Positions 50,422 to 59,624 of a DNA stretch of 64,000 nt are shown here, one piece after another. Below the pieces are notes generated by a model. The model was not told where the DNA came from, did not search any database, and saw nothing but the letters and a program-made list of their open reading frames with translations. The stretch lies in the NCBI RefSeq assembly GCF_009604385.1, contig NZ_WEGJ01000028.1, positions 25,755 through 89,754 on the forward strand, read 5' to 3'. A program made the position numbers and the translations under genes. The stretch comes from Streptomyces smaragdinus (GTDB taxonomy: Bacteria; Actinomycetota; Actinomycetes; Streptomycetales; Streptomycetaceae). How positions within the stretch are numbered: the stretch's first letter is position 1; the number at the start of each line of letters is the position of its first letter.

Positions 50422-52155
50422 ATGGACGGCCTTCCGATCGGGCGGCGCTCACTGCTGGCGGCCTCCGGCGTACTGGGCGCGGCGGGCGCCGCGGCGGGAC
50501 TCGGACTCACCCTGAGCCCGGCGCGGGACCGGCCGGGCGCCCCGGCCGTCGTCGGGGGACACCCCGGGCGGCTGCCCGCGGGCGCGGGACCGGGCCGGCC
50601 GCCGGCCGTTCCCACGCCGGAGGGCACCACGGCCTGGTCGGTGAGCGTGCCGCGCGGCGGCTCCGGCTACCGGCGGCTGCGGCCGGGACCGTCCTGGGAG
50701 TACGTCGTACGCGACGACCAGGCCCCGGCGCAGAAGGGCCGCGCCGACCGCCGCACCACCCTCGCGTCGTTCGTCCAGCTCACCGACCAGCATGTGCAGG
50801 ACGTCCAGCACCCGCTGCGGTTCGAGTACCTGCGGGCCGGGATCGTTACCGCCTGGCGTCCGCAGGAGGCCCTGACCGTCCAGGGCAACATCGCCCTCCT
50901 GGAGCGGATCAACGCCCTGCCCGGCGGCCCCGTCACCGGCGCCCCGCTGCAATTCGCGATCACCACCGGCGACAACACCGACAACCACTCCCGGCTGGAG
51001 CTGGAGTGGTACCTGACGCTGATGACCGGCGGCACCGTCACCCCGAACAGCGGCGACCCCCTGTCGTACGAGGGCGTCCAGAACAGCGGCCTCGACCTGT
51101 ACTGGCAGCCCGAGTCGGCCCGTACCGACAACGACAAGAAGCTCGGCTTCCCGCGGATCCCCGGCTTCCTCGCGGCCGCCGTCCGCCCCGTCCCGAGCCC
51201 CGGACTGCGGCTGCCGTGGTACTCCACGCCCGGCAACCACGACGTCCTGCCCGGCGGCTGCTTCCGCCCGCACGGCCGCTTCGCGGAGTTCGCCACCGGC
51301 GACCGCAAGCTGGAGACCCTCCCGGCCGCGCAGGCGGAGTACCTGTGGCGCGGCGTACGCAAGGGCCGCGACATCCCCGGCGCCGGGATCGACGCCCTCC
51401 TCGCCTCGCATGCCCGCACCATGCGCAACGTCACCGCCGACGAACGCCGCGCCCCGTACAGCCGCGAGGAGTACATCCGCGCCCACCGCTCGCCCCGCTT
51501 CGCCGGCGCCGGCCCGCACGGACACGGCTACACCGAACGCAACGAGGCCGAGGGCACCCTCTACTACACGTTCCGCATCAGCCCCACCGTCGTCGGGATC
51601 TCCCTGGACTCCAACCACCCGGCCGGCCACTACGAGGGCTCGCTCGGCACCGCCCAGCTCGAGTGGCTGGAGCGGTCGCTGACGACGTACGCGGACGACC
51701 ACGTCATCGTCTTCAGCCACCACACCAGTACCAGCATGGACAACCTCGCCCCCGACCCCGCCCGCCCCGGCGAACGCCGGCACGGGGCCGCGGAGCTCGT
51801 CACGCTGCTGGGCCGGCACCGGTGCGTCGTCGCCTGGGTCAACGGCCACAGCCACCGCAACGCCATCACCTCGCACGGCACCTTCTGGGAGGTCAACACC
51901 GCCTCCCACGTGGACTTCCCGCAGCTGGCGCGGCTGCTCGAGCTGACGGACAACGGCGACGGCACGCTCTCCCTGCACACCACGCTGATCGAGGCCGCGG
52001 CACCCCACGAGACGGCGTACGACGACCTCTCCCCACAGGGCCTGGCGTCCCTCTACCGGGAGCTGGCGTTCAACGCGCCCTCGCTGCCGCGGAAGGTGCC
52101 GGCGGAGGGGGAGGCGCGGGACCGCAACACGGAACTGCTCCTGCGCAAGCGGTAG
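50422..52155 (+). CDS. Exported metallophosphoesterase (TIGR03767-like)
   Basis: A 577-residue protein with a Tat-type signal (GRRSLLAASGVLGAAGAAAG). The calcineurin-like metal sites are intact: LTDQH near 122, TTGDNTDN, TPGNHD, VFSHHTS and VNGHSHRN. It matches the actinomycete TIGR03767 family of secreted or membrane-bound phosphoesterases, whose substrate is unknown. ATG 50422 is preferred because GGGGAG is 7 nt upstream and it places the twin-arginine at residues 8-9. Confidence 0.9.
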   Translation: MDGLPIGRRSLLAASGVLGAAGAAAGLGLTLSPARDRPGAPAVVGGHPGRLPAGAGPGRPPAVPTPEGTTAWSVSVPRGGSGYRRLRPGPSWEYVVRDDQAPAQKGRADRRTTLASFVQLTDQHVQDVQHPLRFEYLRAGIVTAWRPQEALTVQGNIALLERINALPGGPVTGAPLQFAITTGDNTDNHSRLELEWYLTLMTGGTVTPNSGDPLSYEGVQNSGLDLYWQPESARTDNDKKLGFPRIPGFLAAAVRPVPSPGLRLPWYSTPGNHDVLPGGCFRPHGRFAEFATGDRKLETLPAAQAEYLWRGVRKGRDIPGAGIDALLASHARTMRNVTADERRAPYSREEYIRAHRSPRFAGAGPHGHGYTERNEAEGTLYYTFRISPTVVGISLDSNHPAGHYEGSLGTAQLEWLERSLTTYADDHVIVFSHHTSTSMDNLAPDPARPGERRHGAAELVTLLGRHRCVVAWVNGHSHRNAITSHGTFWEVNTASHVDFPQLARLLELTDNGDGTLSLHTTLIEAAAPHETAYDDLSPQGLASLYRELAFNAPSLPRKVPAEGEARDRNTELLLRKR

Positions 52156-52189
52156 TCCGGCGGCGTCGGCGTCGGCCGGACACCGTCCG

Positions 52190-53215
52190 TCAGCGGGGCA
52201 GGACCACGACGTACGCCGAGGGCTCGAGCTCCGCGGACCCGGCCAGCACCGCCCGGACCCGCTCCGCCGGCTCCTCCAGCCCGTCCCGCAGCTCACGGGG
52301 CGTCAGCTGCACCACGGCGATCCCCAGCTGCTCCAGGGACTCACGCCGGCGCACCTGCTCGGCCCACCGCTCGGCCTCGTACGTGTCCTGCCCGGCGGCG
52401 CGGCAGTCCAACTCGACGGCCACCCCGTGATCCGGCCAGTACGCGTCCACACCGCCCAGCCGGGGGCCGCCCGGCAGCCGCAGCTCCACGAACCACAGGG
52501 GGTCCGGCAGGGCGTACTCCGCGACCATCCGGTACAGCCGGTCCTCGGCCCGCCCGCGCCCCTCGGCGATCAGCGTGTCCACGGCGTCCGCCACGTACGG
52601 CCGGGTCAGCAGCCGCTGGCGGGTCAGCTCCCGCACCACGCCCGCCGCCTCGCAGTGCCCGCCGCGCACCGCCTCCGTGAGCAGCCGCCCCACCACGGCG
52701 GCGTCGGTCAGCTGCGCCACGGCATCCGCCAGCGCCCGCGGCACGGGCGCCACGGGCAGCCCGCCGACCTGGTCGGCGCGCGGCAGGGCGGCCGCCTTGA
52801 CGAGGCGGGCGTGGCCGCTGGAGCGCAGCCGCCGGGTGCGGGGGAGCAGGACGTCGATCCGCTCGAGGGCGGGCAGCGGCGGGGCGCAGGTGAAGCCGTG
52901 CAGGGCGAGCGCGGCCAGCCCGGTGACCATGGCGTCGCCGTACGAGCCGGTCTCCTCCGGCTGCGGCGGGACGGAGTCGGCGGTGCGGCCCGCGAACAGC
53001 AGGGCGGAGAGCAGCCGTTCCCGGCCGGTGGGCGGGCCGGAGTGCAGTAGATACACGCCGGGGAGCAGCTGCTGCCACGGGCCGCCGGGCCGGCAGCGCC
53101 GCGCGGCGGCGGCCGACGTGACGCCGTGGCCGCGGAGTTGGCGCGCGGTGAGCACCTGCTGGGCGGCGGACAGCCGGCTGAGGGGACGGTGACTCAGGGG
53201 GGTGTTGTGGTTCAT
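52190..53215 (-). CDS. AbiEi-like wHTH plus DUF559/Vsr-type nuclease-like protein
   Basis: A 341-residue protein. The N-terminus (LSAAQQVLTARQLRGHGVTSAAAARR ... LLPGVYLLHSG) resembles the AbiEi antitoxin-type winged helix. The C-terminal part, with VDAYWPDHGVAVELDC and the following EAERW/QVRRRE helices, looks like a PD-(D/E)XK endonuclease of the DUF559/Vsr kind. Such two-domain proteins are common in actinomycetes and no toxin partner (AbiEii) is adjacent. Function unknown; DNA handling is inferred. Its promoter region is described separately. Confidence 0.8.
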   Translation of the reverse strand: MNHNTPLSHRPLSRLSAAQQVLTARQLRGHGVTSAAAARRCRPGGPWQQLLPGVYLLHSGPPTGRERLLSALLFAGRTADSVPPQPEETGSYGDAMVTGLAALALHGFTCAPPLPALERIDVLLPRTRRLRSSGHARLVKAAALPRADQVGGLPVAPVPRALADAVAQLTDAAVVGRLLTEAVRGGHCEAAGVVRELTRQRLLTRPYVADAVDTLIAEGRGRAEDRLYRMVAEYALPDPLWFVELRLPGGPRLGGVDAYWPDHGVAVELDCRAAGQDTYEAERWAEQVRRRESLEQLGIAVVQLTPRELRDGLEEPAERVRAVLAGSAELEPSAYVVVLPR

Positions 53216-53246
53216 GGCGGGGGGATTCCACCGCCGGGGCGGGGGA

Positions 53247-53283
53247 TAACCGCTGTTACACAGCTGTCGGCAAACACGGACAA
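53247..53283 (-). promoter_or_regulatory. Promoter and operator-like repeat for the DUF559 gene
   Basis: On the minus strand TTGTCC (53283-53278) and TGTAAC (53260-53255) are spaced by 17 nt. An inverted repeat TAAC-CGCT-GTTA (53247-53258) overlaps the -10 and could be an autorepressor site for the wHTH of the gene product. Confidence 0.5.
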
Positions 53284-53330
53284 GCTCGTACTAAAGCGCA
53301 GGCGTTCGACTGCCGAGTAGGCGGCACTCC

Positions 53331-53354
53331 GACCGGAGCCGCGCGGCTCCGGTC
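53331..53354. repeat. Perfect 24-nt palindrome
   Basis: GACCGGAGCCGC is followed at once by its reverse complement. A weaker TGCCG/CGGCA stem precedes it (53311-53326). With the next feature it makes 53300-53555 the most palindrome-dense part of the window. Confidence 0.7.
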
Positions 53355-53370
53355 CGTGACGAGCGCCGGG

Positions 53371-53555
53371 ATCCAGGTCCTGTCCGGAGTTCCCCGTCGT
53401 CCGCGCGGAGCGCGGGCGTCGCGGCGTTCGGTGCGTGCTCTCGGCGTGCGGCGGACCAGGTCATGTGGCGGAGCCACCTGTCCTGGTCCGCCGTGCGGCG
53501 AGAGTGCGTGCCGGGCGTCGGGGCGCAGACGGGGAACTCCGGACAGGCCCTAGGT
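53371..53555 (+). ncRNA. Candidate structured RNA, about 185 nt, long helix with two CGGAG loops
   Basis: A 20-bp perfect outer stem pairs 53379-53398 with 53528-53547. An inner helix pairs 53416-53468 with 53474-53526: 53 positions with 39 Watson-Crick pairs, 10 G-U or U-G wobbles and 4 mismatches. A side hairpin (53401-53405 with 53411-53415) sits between the stems. Both the side hairpin (53406-53410) and the main helix (53469-53473) end in the loop CGGAG. No A-C oppositions occur, so the fold is good only as plus-strand RNA. It lies between the convergent-facing end of a small membrane gene and the DUF559 promoter, and its last bases are antisense to the small gene's stop. No known family recognised. 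Confidence 0.6.
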
Positions 53556-53744
53556 GCCGATCGAGCTGATCGTGTCCGAGATCTGGGTGAGGAAATGGTT
53601 GATGTCGTCCTGGGCCGTGGTCTGGGCCAGGAAGAAGCCGAACAGGACCGCGACGACGCCGGGACCCGGCTTCAGCGAGCCGCCCCGTATCAGCACGACA
53701 GTGATGATCGCGAACAGCAGCACCAGGGACAGCGAGATAACCAC
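53550..53744 (-). CDS. Small membrane protein (64 aa)
   Basis: Starts at GTG 53744. The N-terminal span is VISLSLVLLFAIITVVLI, followed by RGGSLKPGPG and a second hydrophobic stretch VVAVLFGFFLAQTT, then a polar helix DDINHFLTQISDTISSIGT. Proteins of this size and pattern recur in Streptomyces chromosomes and near conjugative elements, from memory, but no transfer genes are nearby. The stop (53550) abuts the structured RNA element. Confidence 0.72.
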   Translation of the reverse strand: MVISLSLVLLFAIITVVLIRGGSLKPGPGVVAVLFGFFLAQTTAQDDINHFLTQISDTISSIGT

Positions 53745-54273
53745 GTGTCCGTCACCCCTCGTTCGTGAGTAGCCCGGAACGCGCCGCCCGCACGTCCCGC
53801 CACGTCCATCGTGCCACCAAGTGGCCCCGGTTGAAGCCTCGCCGTGGAAATCTCCGCGGACCGCCCGCCGGGCCCCGGCGAACCGTCGGGCGGGTGACTG
53901 GAGTCCGCCGCGGGAGCGAATTCCCGCGGCATATCGAGGTGGTCGTCTCCGGTGAGATGCGCGGGTGATTCCAGAATTACGGCGGAAGGGCGGAGGGTGA
54001 CCGTCCGCGGCGTCCTTCCGACTCCATTGATCGAGTGAATAGTCAGACATATCGCGTGGGACGCCTACGGGTGTTATGTCCTAATTATTCTGCAGAAATA
54101 GGGCTGAACTACCCACGCCATCGGCCCGAAACCCATCTTCGCCGCGCATTCCGTCTGCCGTTTTGTGGAAATCGACACAACGCGCGAGTTCGTCATGTAC
54201 GGGAGTGACGCACGGGCACTATGGTGCGACAGATGTTCCACACCGCAATTCACCGTCCCGTGCGGAGCCGCGC
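53745..54273. other. 529-nt intergenic region with AT-rich core
   Basis: Contains a 9-bp hairpin, GCCGCGGGA (53907-53915) with TCCCGCGGC (53922-53930), and a run 54010-54260 markedly poorer in GC than the rest (for example TTATGTCCTAATTATTCTGCAG). Several overlapping reading frames exist on both strands but none has a ribosome site, coding bias or a recognisable product. It probably holds the promoters of the small membrane gene and the acyltransferase; the AT-rich part could be foreign DNA. Confidence 0.5.
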
Positions 54274-55470
54274 GTGACGAACTCCTCCCGGAACGCTTCC
54301 CCGACCCAGCGAAATTCAGCCCCGGGCGTAACCGCGGTCGAAGACCGTCCACCGCGTCCGGCGCCGCCCCCCGCCCCGGCGCGCACCGCCCGCGACCCGT
54401 TCTTCGACAACGCGAAGTTCCTCGCCGTGATCCTGGTCGGCGTCGGCCACGCCTGGGAGCCGATCCGCTTCGACAGCCGTGTGGTGTGCGCGCTCTACGC
54501 CTTCGTGTACGCCTTCCACATGCCGGCGTTCATCGTCGTGTCCGGCTACATGTCGCGCGGCTTCGACGCCGGCCGCGGCAAGATCCGCCGCCTGATCACG
54601 GGCGTGCTGGTGCCGTACCTGATCTTCGAGACGGTCTACACCCTCTTCCGCCGCTACCTGGAGAACGACCCCGACGAACCGTTCACCCCGCTGGACCCCT
54701 GGTTCCTCACCTGGTTCCTGCTCGCCCTGTTCGTCTGGCGGCTGACGACACCCCTGTGGCGCGCGGTGCGCTGGCCCGTACCGGTGGCGCTGCTGATCGC
54801 GGTGCTGGCGACGATGAGCCCCGAGGTGGGCCCCGAGCTGGACCTGCAACGGATCCTGCAGTTCCTCCCGTTCTTCGTCCTGGGCCTGACGCTGAAGCCC
54901 CACCACTTCGAGGCCCTGCGCAACCCCCGCTGCCGCCTCCTCGCCCTGCCCGTGGCGGCAACGGCCCTGCTGGCCGCGTACTGGGCGATCCCCCGCGTCA
55001 CGACGGCCTGGCTCTACCACCGCGACACGGCCAGGGACCTGCACGCCCCCTGGTGGACGGGCGCCCCCATGACCCTGGCCCTGTTCACGGCGGCGCTGCT
55101 CCTCACGGCGGCCTTCCTGGCCTGGGTGCCCCACCACCGCACCTGGTACACCACCCTGGGCACAGGCACGCTCTACGCCTACCTCCTCCACGGCTTCCTG
55201 GCGAAGGGCGCCCGCTACTGGGGCTGGTACGACACCCCGTGGATGGACACCCCGCTGGGCCCGCTGGTGGTCACGGCGGTGGCGGCGGCGGGCACGGCGG
55301 CCCTGTGCACGACGCCGGTACGGCGGGTGTTCGGGTGGGCGGTGGAGCCGCGGCTGGAGTGGGCGTTCCGGGGTGCAGGCGCGAGAGAAGAGCGTAAGGC
55401 GCCCCCTCAAAGTCCGCCTACCGCGGGCCAAAAGCGCAGAGGCACCACATACAGCCCTCCCATCGCCTAG
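54274..55470 (+). CDS. Acyltransferase 3 family membrane protein
   Basis: A 398-residue integral membrane O-acyltransferase of the OafA/fucose 4-O-acetylase type. A Pro-rich cytoplasmic start is followed by DPFFDNAKFLAVILVGVGHAW, the expected first span with a catalytic-type His in VGHAW. About nine further spans follow, and RRLITGVLVPYLIFE is the family loop. The target is likely a surface or secreted sugar. GTG 54274 is chosen for GGAG 6 nt upstream; longer frames run into the AT-rich region. Confidence 0.85.
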   Translation: MTNSSRNASPTQRNSAPGVTAVEDRPPRPAPPPAPARTARDPFFDNAKFLAVILVGVGHAWEPIRFDSRVVCALYAFVYAFHMPAFIVVSGYMSRGFDAGRGKIRRLITGVLVPYLIFETVYTLFRRYLENDPDEPFTPLDPWFLTWFLLALFVWRLTTPLWRAVRWPVPVALLIAVLATMSPEVGPELDLQRILQFLPFFVLGLTLKPHHFEALRNPRCRLLALPVAATALLAAYWAIPRVTTAWLYHRDTARDLHAPWWTGAPMTLALFTAALLLTAAFLAWVPHHRTWYTTLGTGTLYAYLLHGFLAKGARYWGWYDTPWMDTPLGPLVVTAVAAAGTAALCTTPVRRVFGWAVEPRLEWAFRGAGAREERKAPPQSPPTAGQKRRGTTYSPPIA

Positions 55471-55483
55471 TCGCGTCGTCGGG

Positions 55484-55597
55484 TGCGGTTGCGCTCCCTC
55501 CGCCTTCGCTCCGGGGCGATGCGGCGTCTGAGGACGAGGCGCGCAGCGCCGAAAAAAGGGGGTCCGGGGGCGAAGCCCCCGCAGCAGCGCAACCGCA
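55484..55597. terminator. Composite bidirectional terminator
   Basis: Outer arms TGCGGTTGCGCT (55484-55495) and AGCGCAACCGCA (55586-55597) enclose an inner hairpin GGGGGC-GAA-GCCCCC (55566-55580). It lies between the convergent acyltransferase and pepN2 genes (55471-55617) and should stop both transcripts. Confidence 0.7.
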
Positions 55598-55617
55598 GCC
55601 GCGGGGGCCCCGGACAC

Positions 55618-58200
55618 CTACCGCCCGTCGCACTCCTGCGCGGCCAGGCTCCGGACGAGATCGTCCCGGGCCTCGAGCACCAGCCGCCGCAGCGCCGGCG
55701 CGGCCGACTCATGCCCGGCCAGCCACGCGTCGGTCGCCGCCACCGTCTCCGCGGAATCCTGCAGCCCGGGATAGAAGCCCCGTACGACAGCCATCCCGAT
55801 CTCGATCGACCGCTCCCGCCAGATCCCCTCGATGGCGGCGAAGTACTTCGAGGCGTACGGCGCCAGCAACTCCCGCTGCCCCGCCTGCTCGAACCCCGCG
55901 ATCGTCGCCTCCACGATGGCGTTCGACAGCGCGTCGGACTCCACCACCGACGCCCACGCCCCGGCCTTCACCGCCGCCGACGGCCGTGCCGCGAGGCAGC
56001 GCACCGAATGCCGCTGCCCCGACGCCGTGTTGTCCCGCTCCAGCTCCCGGGCGATCCGCTCCTCGCCGGCGACCCCCTGCGCCGCCAGCGGCAGCAGGAA
56101 CGCCCACCGCAGCTCCTGGTCGACCTCCAGCCCGTCCATCGACGCGTGCCCGTCGAGCAGCTGCCCCAGCAGCTGCAGGTCCGACGGCCCCGACGCCACC
56201 GAGGCGAAGAATCGCGCCCACGCCAGCTGATGCCCGCTCCCCGGCTCCGCCGACCGCAGCTCCCGCAGCGCCGCCTCCGCCAGCACCCGCTCGCCCTCGG
56301 CCCGGTTCGCCGGCGCGCTGTAGTGGTCGAGCGTCAGCCGGGCCTGCGCGTGCAGGTTCTGCACCACGCCGATGTCCGACTCGCTCCCGGCGAAGTCGAC
56401 GACGAACTGTACGAAGTCCCGCGCCGGCAGCACCCCGTCCCGTGTCAGGTTCCACACCGCGGACCAGCACAGCGCCCGGGCCAGCGGATCCGTCAGCTCG
56501 CCCAGATGACCGCGCAGGGTCTCCAGCGAACGCTCGTCGAACCGGATCTTGCAGAACGTGAGGTCGTCGTCGTTGACCAGGACCAGATCCGCCCGCTCCT
56601 GCCCCGCCAGCTCCTTGACGACCGTCCGCGCCCCCGTGACGTCGACCTCGGCCCGCGCGTACCGGACGAGCAGCCCGTCCGCGTCCTGCCGCCGGTAGAG
56701 CCCGACCGCCACCCGGTGCGGGCGCAGCTCCGGATGCGACGCGGACGCCTCCTGGAGCACCGCCAGCTCCGTGATCCGGTCCCCGGCGTCATACGTGACC
56801 TGCGGCGTCAGCGTGTTGACGCCGGCCGTCTGGAGCCAGGCGCGGGACCAGGCGTGCATGTCCCGCCCCGACACCTCCTCGAGTACGGCGAGCAGGTCGG
56901 CCAGGCGCGTGTTGCCGAACGCGTGCCGCTTGAAGTACCTCCGCGCGCCCTCCAGGAACGCGTCGCGCCCCACGTACGCCACCAGCTGCTTGAGCACCGA
57001 GGCGCCCTTGGCGTACGTGATCCCGTCGAAGTTCAGCTTCGCGTCCTGCAGATCACGGATGTCGGCCGTGATCGGATGCGTCGTCGGCAGCTGGTCCGCG
57101 CGGTACGCCCAGGCCTTGCGCAGATTGGCGAACGTGATCCACGACTCGGTGTACTGCGTGGCCTCGGCCAGCGCGAACGCGCCCATGAAGTCGGCGAACG
57201 ACTCCTTGAGCCACAGGTCGTCCCACCACTCCATGGTGACGAGGTCGCCGAACCACATGTGCGCCATCTCGTGCAGGATGGTGTTCGCCCGCCGCTGGTA
57301 CGAGGCGCGCGTGACCTTCCCCCGGTAGATGTACTCCTCGCGGAAGGTGACCAGCCCGGGGTTCTCCATCGCGCCCAGGTTGTACTCCGGGACGAACGCC
57401 TGGTCGTACTTGCCCCAGGGGTACGGGTAGTCGAAGTGGTCGTGGAAGAAGTCCAGCCCCTGCTTGGTGACCGTGAAGACCGCGTCCGCGTCGAAGTACC
57501 GGGCCAGGGACTTGCGGCACTGCGCGCCCAGCGTGATCTCCAGCGTCCGCCCGTCGTCGAACGTACGGCTGTAGCGGTCGTTGACGCTGTGGTACGGGCC
57601 CGCCAGCACCGAGGTGATGTACGTCGCGATCGGCTTGGTGGTCGCGAACCGCCAGGTCCCCGACGCGTCGTGGTGCCGCTCGACGGGGCCGGTCTGGACG
57701 CCGTTGCTCAGCACCAGCCAGTGGTCGGGCGCGGTCACGGTGAAGGTGAACGGGGCCTTCAGGTCCGGCTGCTCGAAGTTGGCGAACACCCGGCGGGCGT
57801 CGGCCGGCTCGTACTGGGTGTAGAGGTAGATCTCCCCGTCCTCGGGGTCCTCGAAGCGGTGCATGCCCTCGCCGGTGCGGCTGAAGGCGCAGCTCGCGTC
57901 GACCGTCAGCTCGTTCTCCGCGGCGAGGTCGTCGAGCCGGATCCGGGTGCCGTCGAACACGTCGGCCGGGTCCAGGTCGCGCCCGTTGAGCGTGACCGCC
58001 TGCACGGACGGGGCGATGAGGTCCGCGAAGGTGGCGGCGCCGGGCTCCGCGCAGCGGAAGCGGATCGTGGTCACCGAGCGGAACGGCTGGGGCAGCGGGG
58101 CGGTCGCGGTGCGCAGATCCAGCTCGACCTCGTACGAATCCACGGACAGCAGGCGGGCCCGCTCCTGGGCTTCCTCACGGGTCAGGTTGTCACCGGGCAC
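55618..58200 (-). CDS. pepN: Aminopeptidase N (M1 zinc peptidase), copy 2
   Basis: An 860-residue paralogue of the enzyme at 42046. GAMEN (276-280), HEMAH (310-314) and Glu333 in LWLKESFADF are intact. The N-terminus MPGDNLTREEAQERARLLSVDSY is nearly the same as in copy 1, while the rest is clearly diverged. GTG 58200 has AAGGAG 7 nt upstream. Having two intact M1 copies 11 kb apart suggests separate substrates or expression. Confidence 0.95.
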   Translation of the reverse strand: MPGDNLTREEAQERARLLSVDSYEVELDLRTATAPLPQPFRSVTTIRFRCAEPGAATFADLIAPSVQAVTLNGRDLDPADVFDGTRIRLDDLAAENELTVDASCAFSRTGEGMHRFEDPEDGEIYLYTQYEPADARRVFANFEQPDLKAPFTFTVTAPDHWLVLSNGVQTGPVERHHDASGTWRFATTKPIATYITSVLAGPYHSVNDRYSRTFDDGRTLEITLGAQCRKSLARYFDADAVFTVTKQGLDFFHDHFDYPYPWGKYDQAFVPEYNLGAMENPGLVTFREEYIYRGKVTRASYQRRANTILHEMAHMWFGDLVTMEWWDDLWLKESFADFMGAFALAEATQYTESWITFANLRKAWAYRADQLPTTHPITADIRDLQDAKLNFDGITYAKGASVLKQLVAYVGRDAFLEGARRYFKRHAFGNTRLADLLAVLEEVSGRDMHAWSRAWLQTAGVNTLTPQVTYDAGDRITELAVLQEASASHPELRPHRVAVGLYRRQDADGLLVRYARAEVDVTGARTVVKELAGQERADLVLVNDDDLTFCKIRFDERSLETLRGHLGELTDPLARALCWSAVWNLTRDGVLPARDFVQFVVDFAGSESDIGVVQNLHAQARLTLDHYSAPANRAEGERVLAEAALRELRSAEPGSGHQLAWARFFASVASGPSDLQLLGQLLDGHASMDGLEVDQELRWAFLLPLAAQGVAGEERIARELERDNTASGQRHSVRCLAARPSAAVKAGAWASVVESDALSNAIVEATIAGFEQAGQRELLAPYASKYFAAIEGIWRERSIEIGMAVVRGFYPGLQDSAETVAATDAWLAGHESAAPALRRLVLEARDDLVRSLAAQECDGR

Positions 58201-58512
58201 GGGCCGACTCCTTCGTCAGTGGACATACGCGGGAATCATGTCACGCACCCCTTCCCCGGTCGCGGGGAATACCCGCCGCGGACGATCACCGCCGAAACGG
58301 CTCCGGATTTATGGGGACCCCACAGCTCCGGCGCGCCGCGCCCGGCGTGACGCACCTCACGTGACCTGGGGTGATGTGGGCCACGCGGGGTAGAAAAGCA
58401 CAACCCGGCCGCCATACGTTTGTCGCCCTCCGACCAAGGCAGGGGGCGAGGTCCGGAGTTAGGGTCGCAGCGTCCCCGCCGTCACTGGATCCTCCGAGAA
58501 AGCGAGCCGCCG
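58201..58512. other. Divergent promoter region of pepN2 and bioY
   Basis: 312 nt. GTGACCTGGGGTGATGTGGG (58362-58381) contains two GTGA-type half sites and GGGGTAGAAAAG (58388-58399) is AT-rich enough to be a -10 region for bioY. No clear BirA-type operator was seen. Nothing coding. Confidence 0.4.
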
Positions 58513-59100
58513 ATGACCACCGCCGTTCTGGCCCCGCGGACCCCGTCCACCCTGGCCGACCTGCTGCCCGGCGCCCGGGTCCGGGACGTCGCCCTCGTCG
58601 CCGGCGGCGCCGCGCTGACCGGCCTGGCCGCCCAGCTGTCCGTGCCGGTCCCGGGCTCGCCCGTGCCGGTCACCGGACAGACGTTCGCCGCGCTGCTGGT
58701 GGGCGCCTCGCTGGGCACGGGGCGGGCGTTCGCCTCGCTGCTCCTCTACGCGCTGGCCGGAATGGCCGGAATGCCGTGGTTCGCCGGCGCCACCTCGGGC
58801 TCCTTCGGCATCCCGTCCTTCGGCTACGTCCTGGGCATGCTGCTCGCCGCGACCGCCGTCGGCGCGCTCGCCCGGCGCGGCGGCGACCGTGACGTGTGGC
58901 GTACGGCGGGCACGATGGTCCTGGGCAGCGCGATCATCTACGCGGTCGGCGTCCCGTACCTCGCCCTCTCCCTGGACCTGTCGGCCTCCGCGGCGCTCGC
59001 CGCCGGCCTCACTCCGTTCCTCCTGGGCGACGCGCTGAAGGCCGCCCTGGCCATGGGGCTGCTGCCCGCCGCGTGGAAGCTGCTCGGCCACCGCGGCTGA
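58513..59100 (+). CDS. bioY: Biotin transporter BioY
   Basis: A 195-residue S-component of the ECF-type biotin transporter. Six membrane spans with the family signatures SVPVPGSPVPVTGQTFA, LLYALAGMAGMPWF and GSFGIPSFGYVLG. No bioMN (ATPase and T component) is adjacent, so it may work as a solo BioY or share a distant energiser. It is monocistronic and lies 34 nt before rpiB. Confidence 0.93.
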   Translation: MTTAVLAPRTPSTLADLLPGARVRDVALVAGGAALTGLAAQLSVPVPGSPVPVTGQTFAALLVGASLGTGRAFASLLLYALAGMAGMPWFAGATSGSFGIPSFGYVLGMLLAATAVGALARRGGDRDVWRTAGTMVLGSAIIYAVGVPYLALSLDLSASAALAAGLTPFLLGDALKAALAMGLLPAAWKLLGHRG

Positions 59101-59134
59101 GCCCCGCCCGCCCCGGCATGCCACACTCGTGCCC

Positions 59135-59623
<489 letters not shown>

Positions 59624-59624
59624 G

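Noticed and set aside
52190..53215. AbiE-type toxin-antitoxin or defence pair
   Set aside because: Only the AbiEi-like part is present, fused to a nuclease-like domain; there is no nucleotidyltransferase toxin next to it.
53300..53330. tRNA-like GTTCGACTGCC segment
   Set aside because: Resembles a T-loop but lacks a matching T stem, anticodon arm and acceptor stem.
53371..53555. Retron msr-msd or integron attC interpretation of the long hairpin
   Set aside because: No reverse transcriptase or integrase gene is nearby, and the attC core sites (GTT/AAC boxes) are missing.
54074..54352. 92-codon minus-strand frame in the AT-rich gap
   Set aside because: No ribosome site, mixed codon usage, overlaps the start of the acyltransferase gene.
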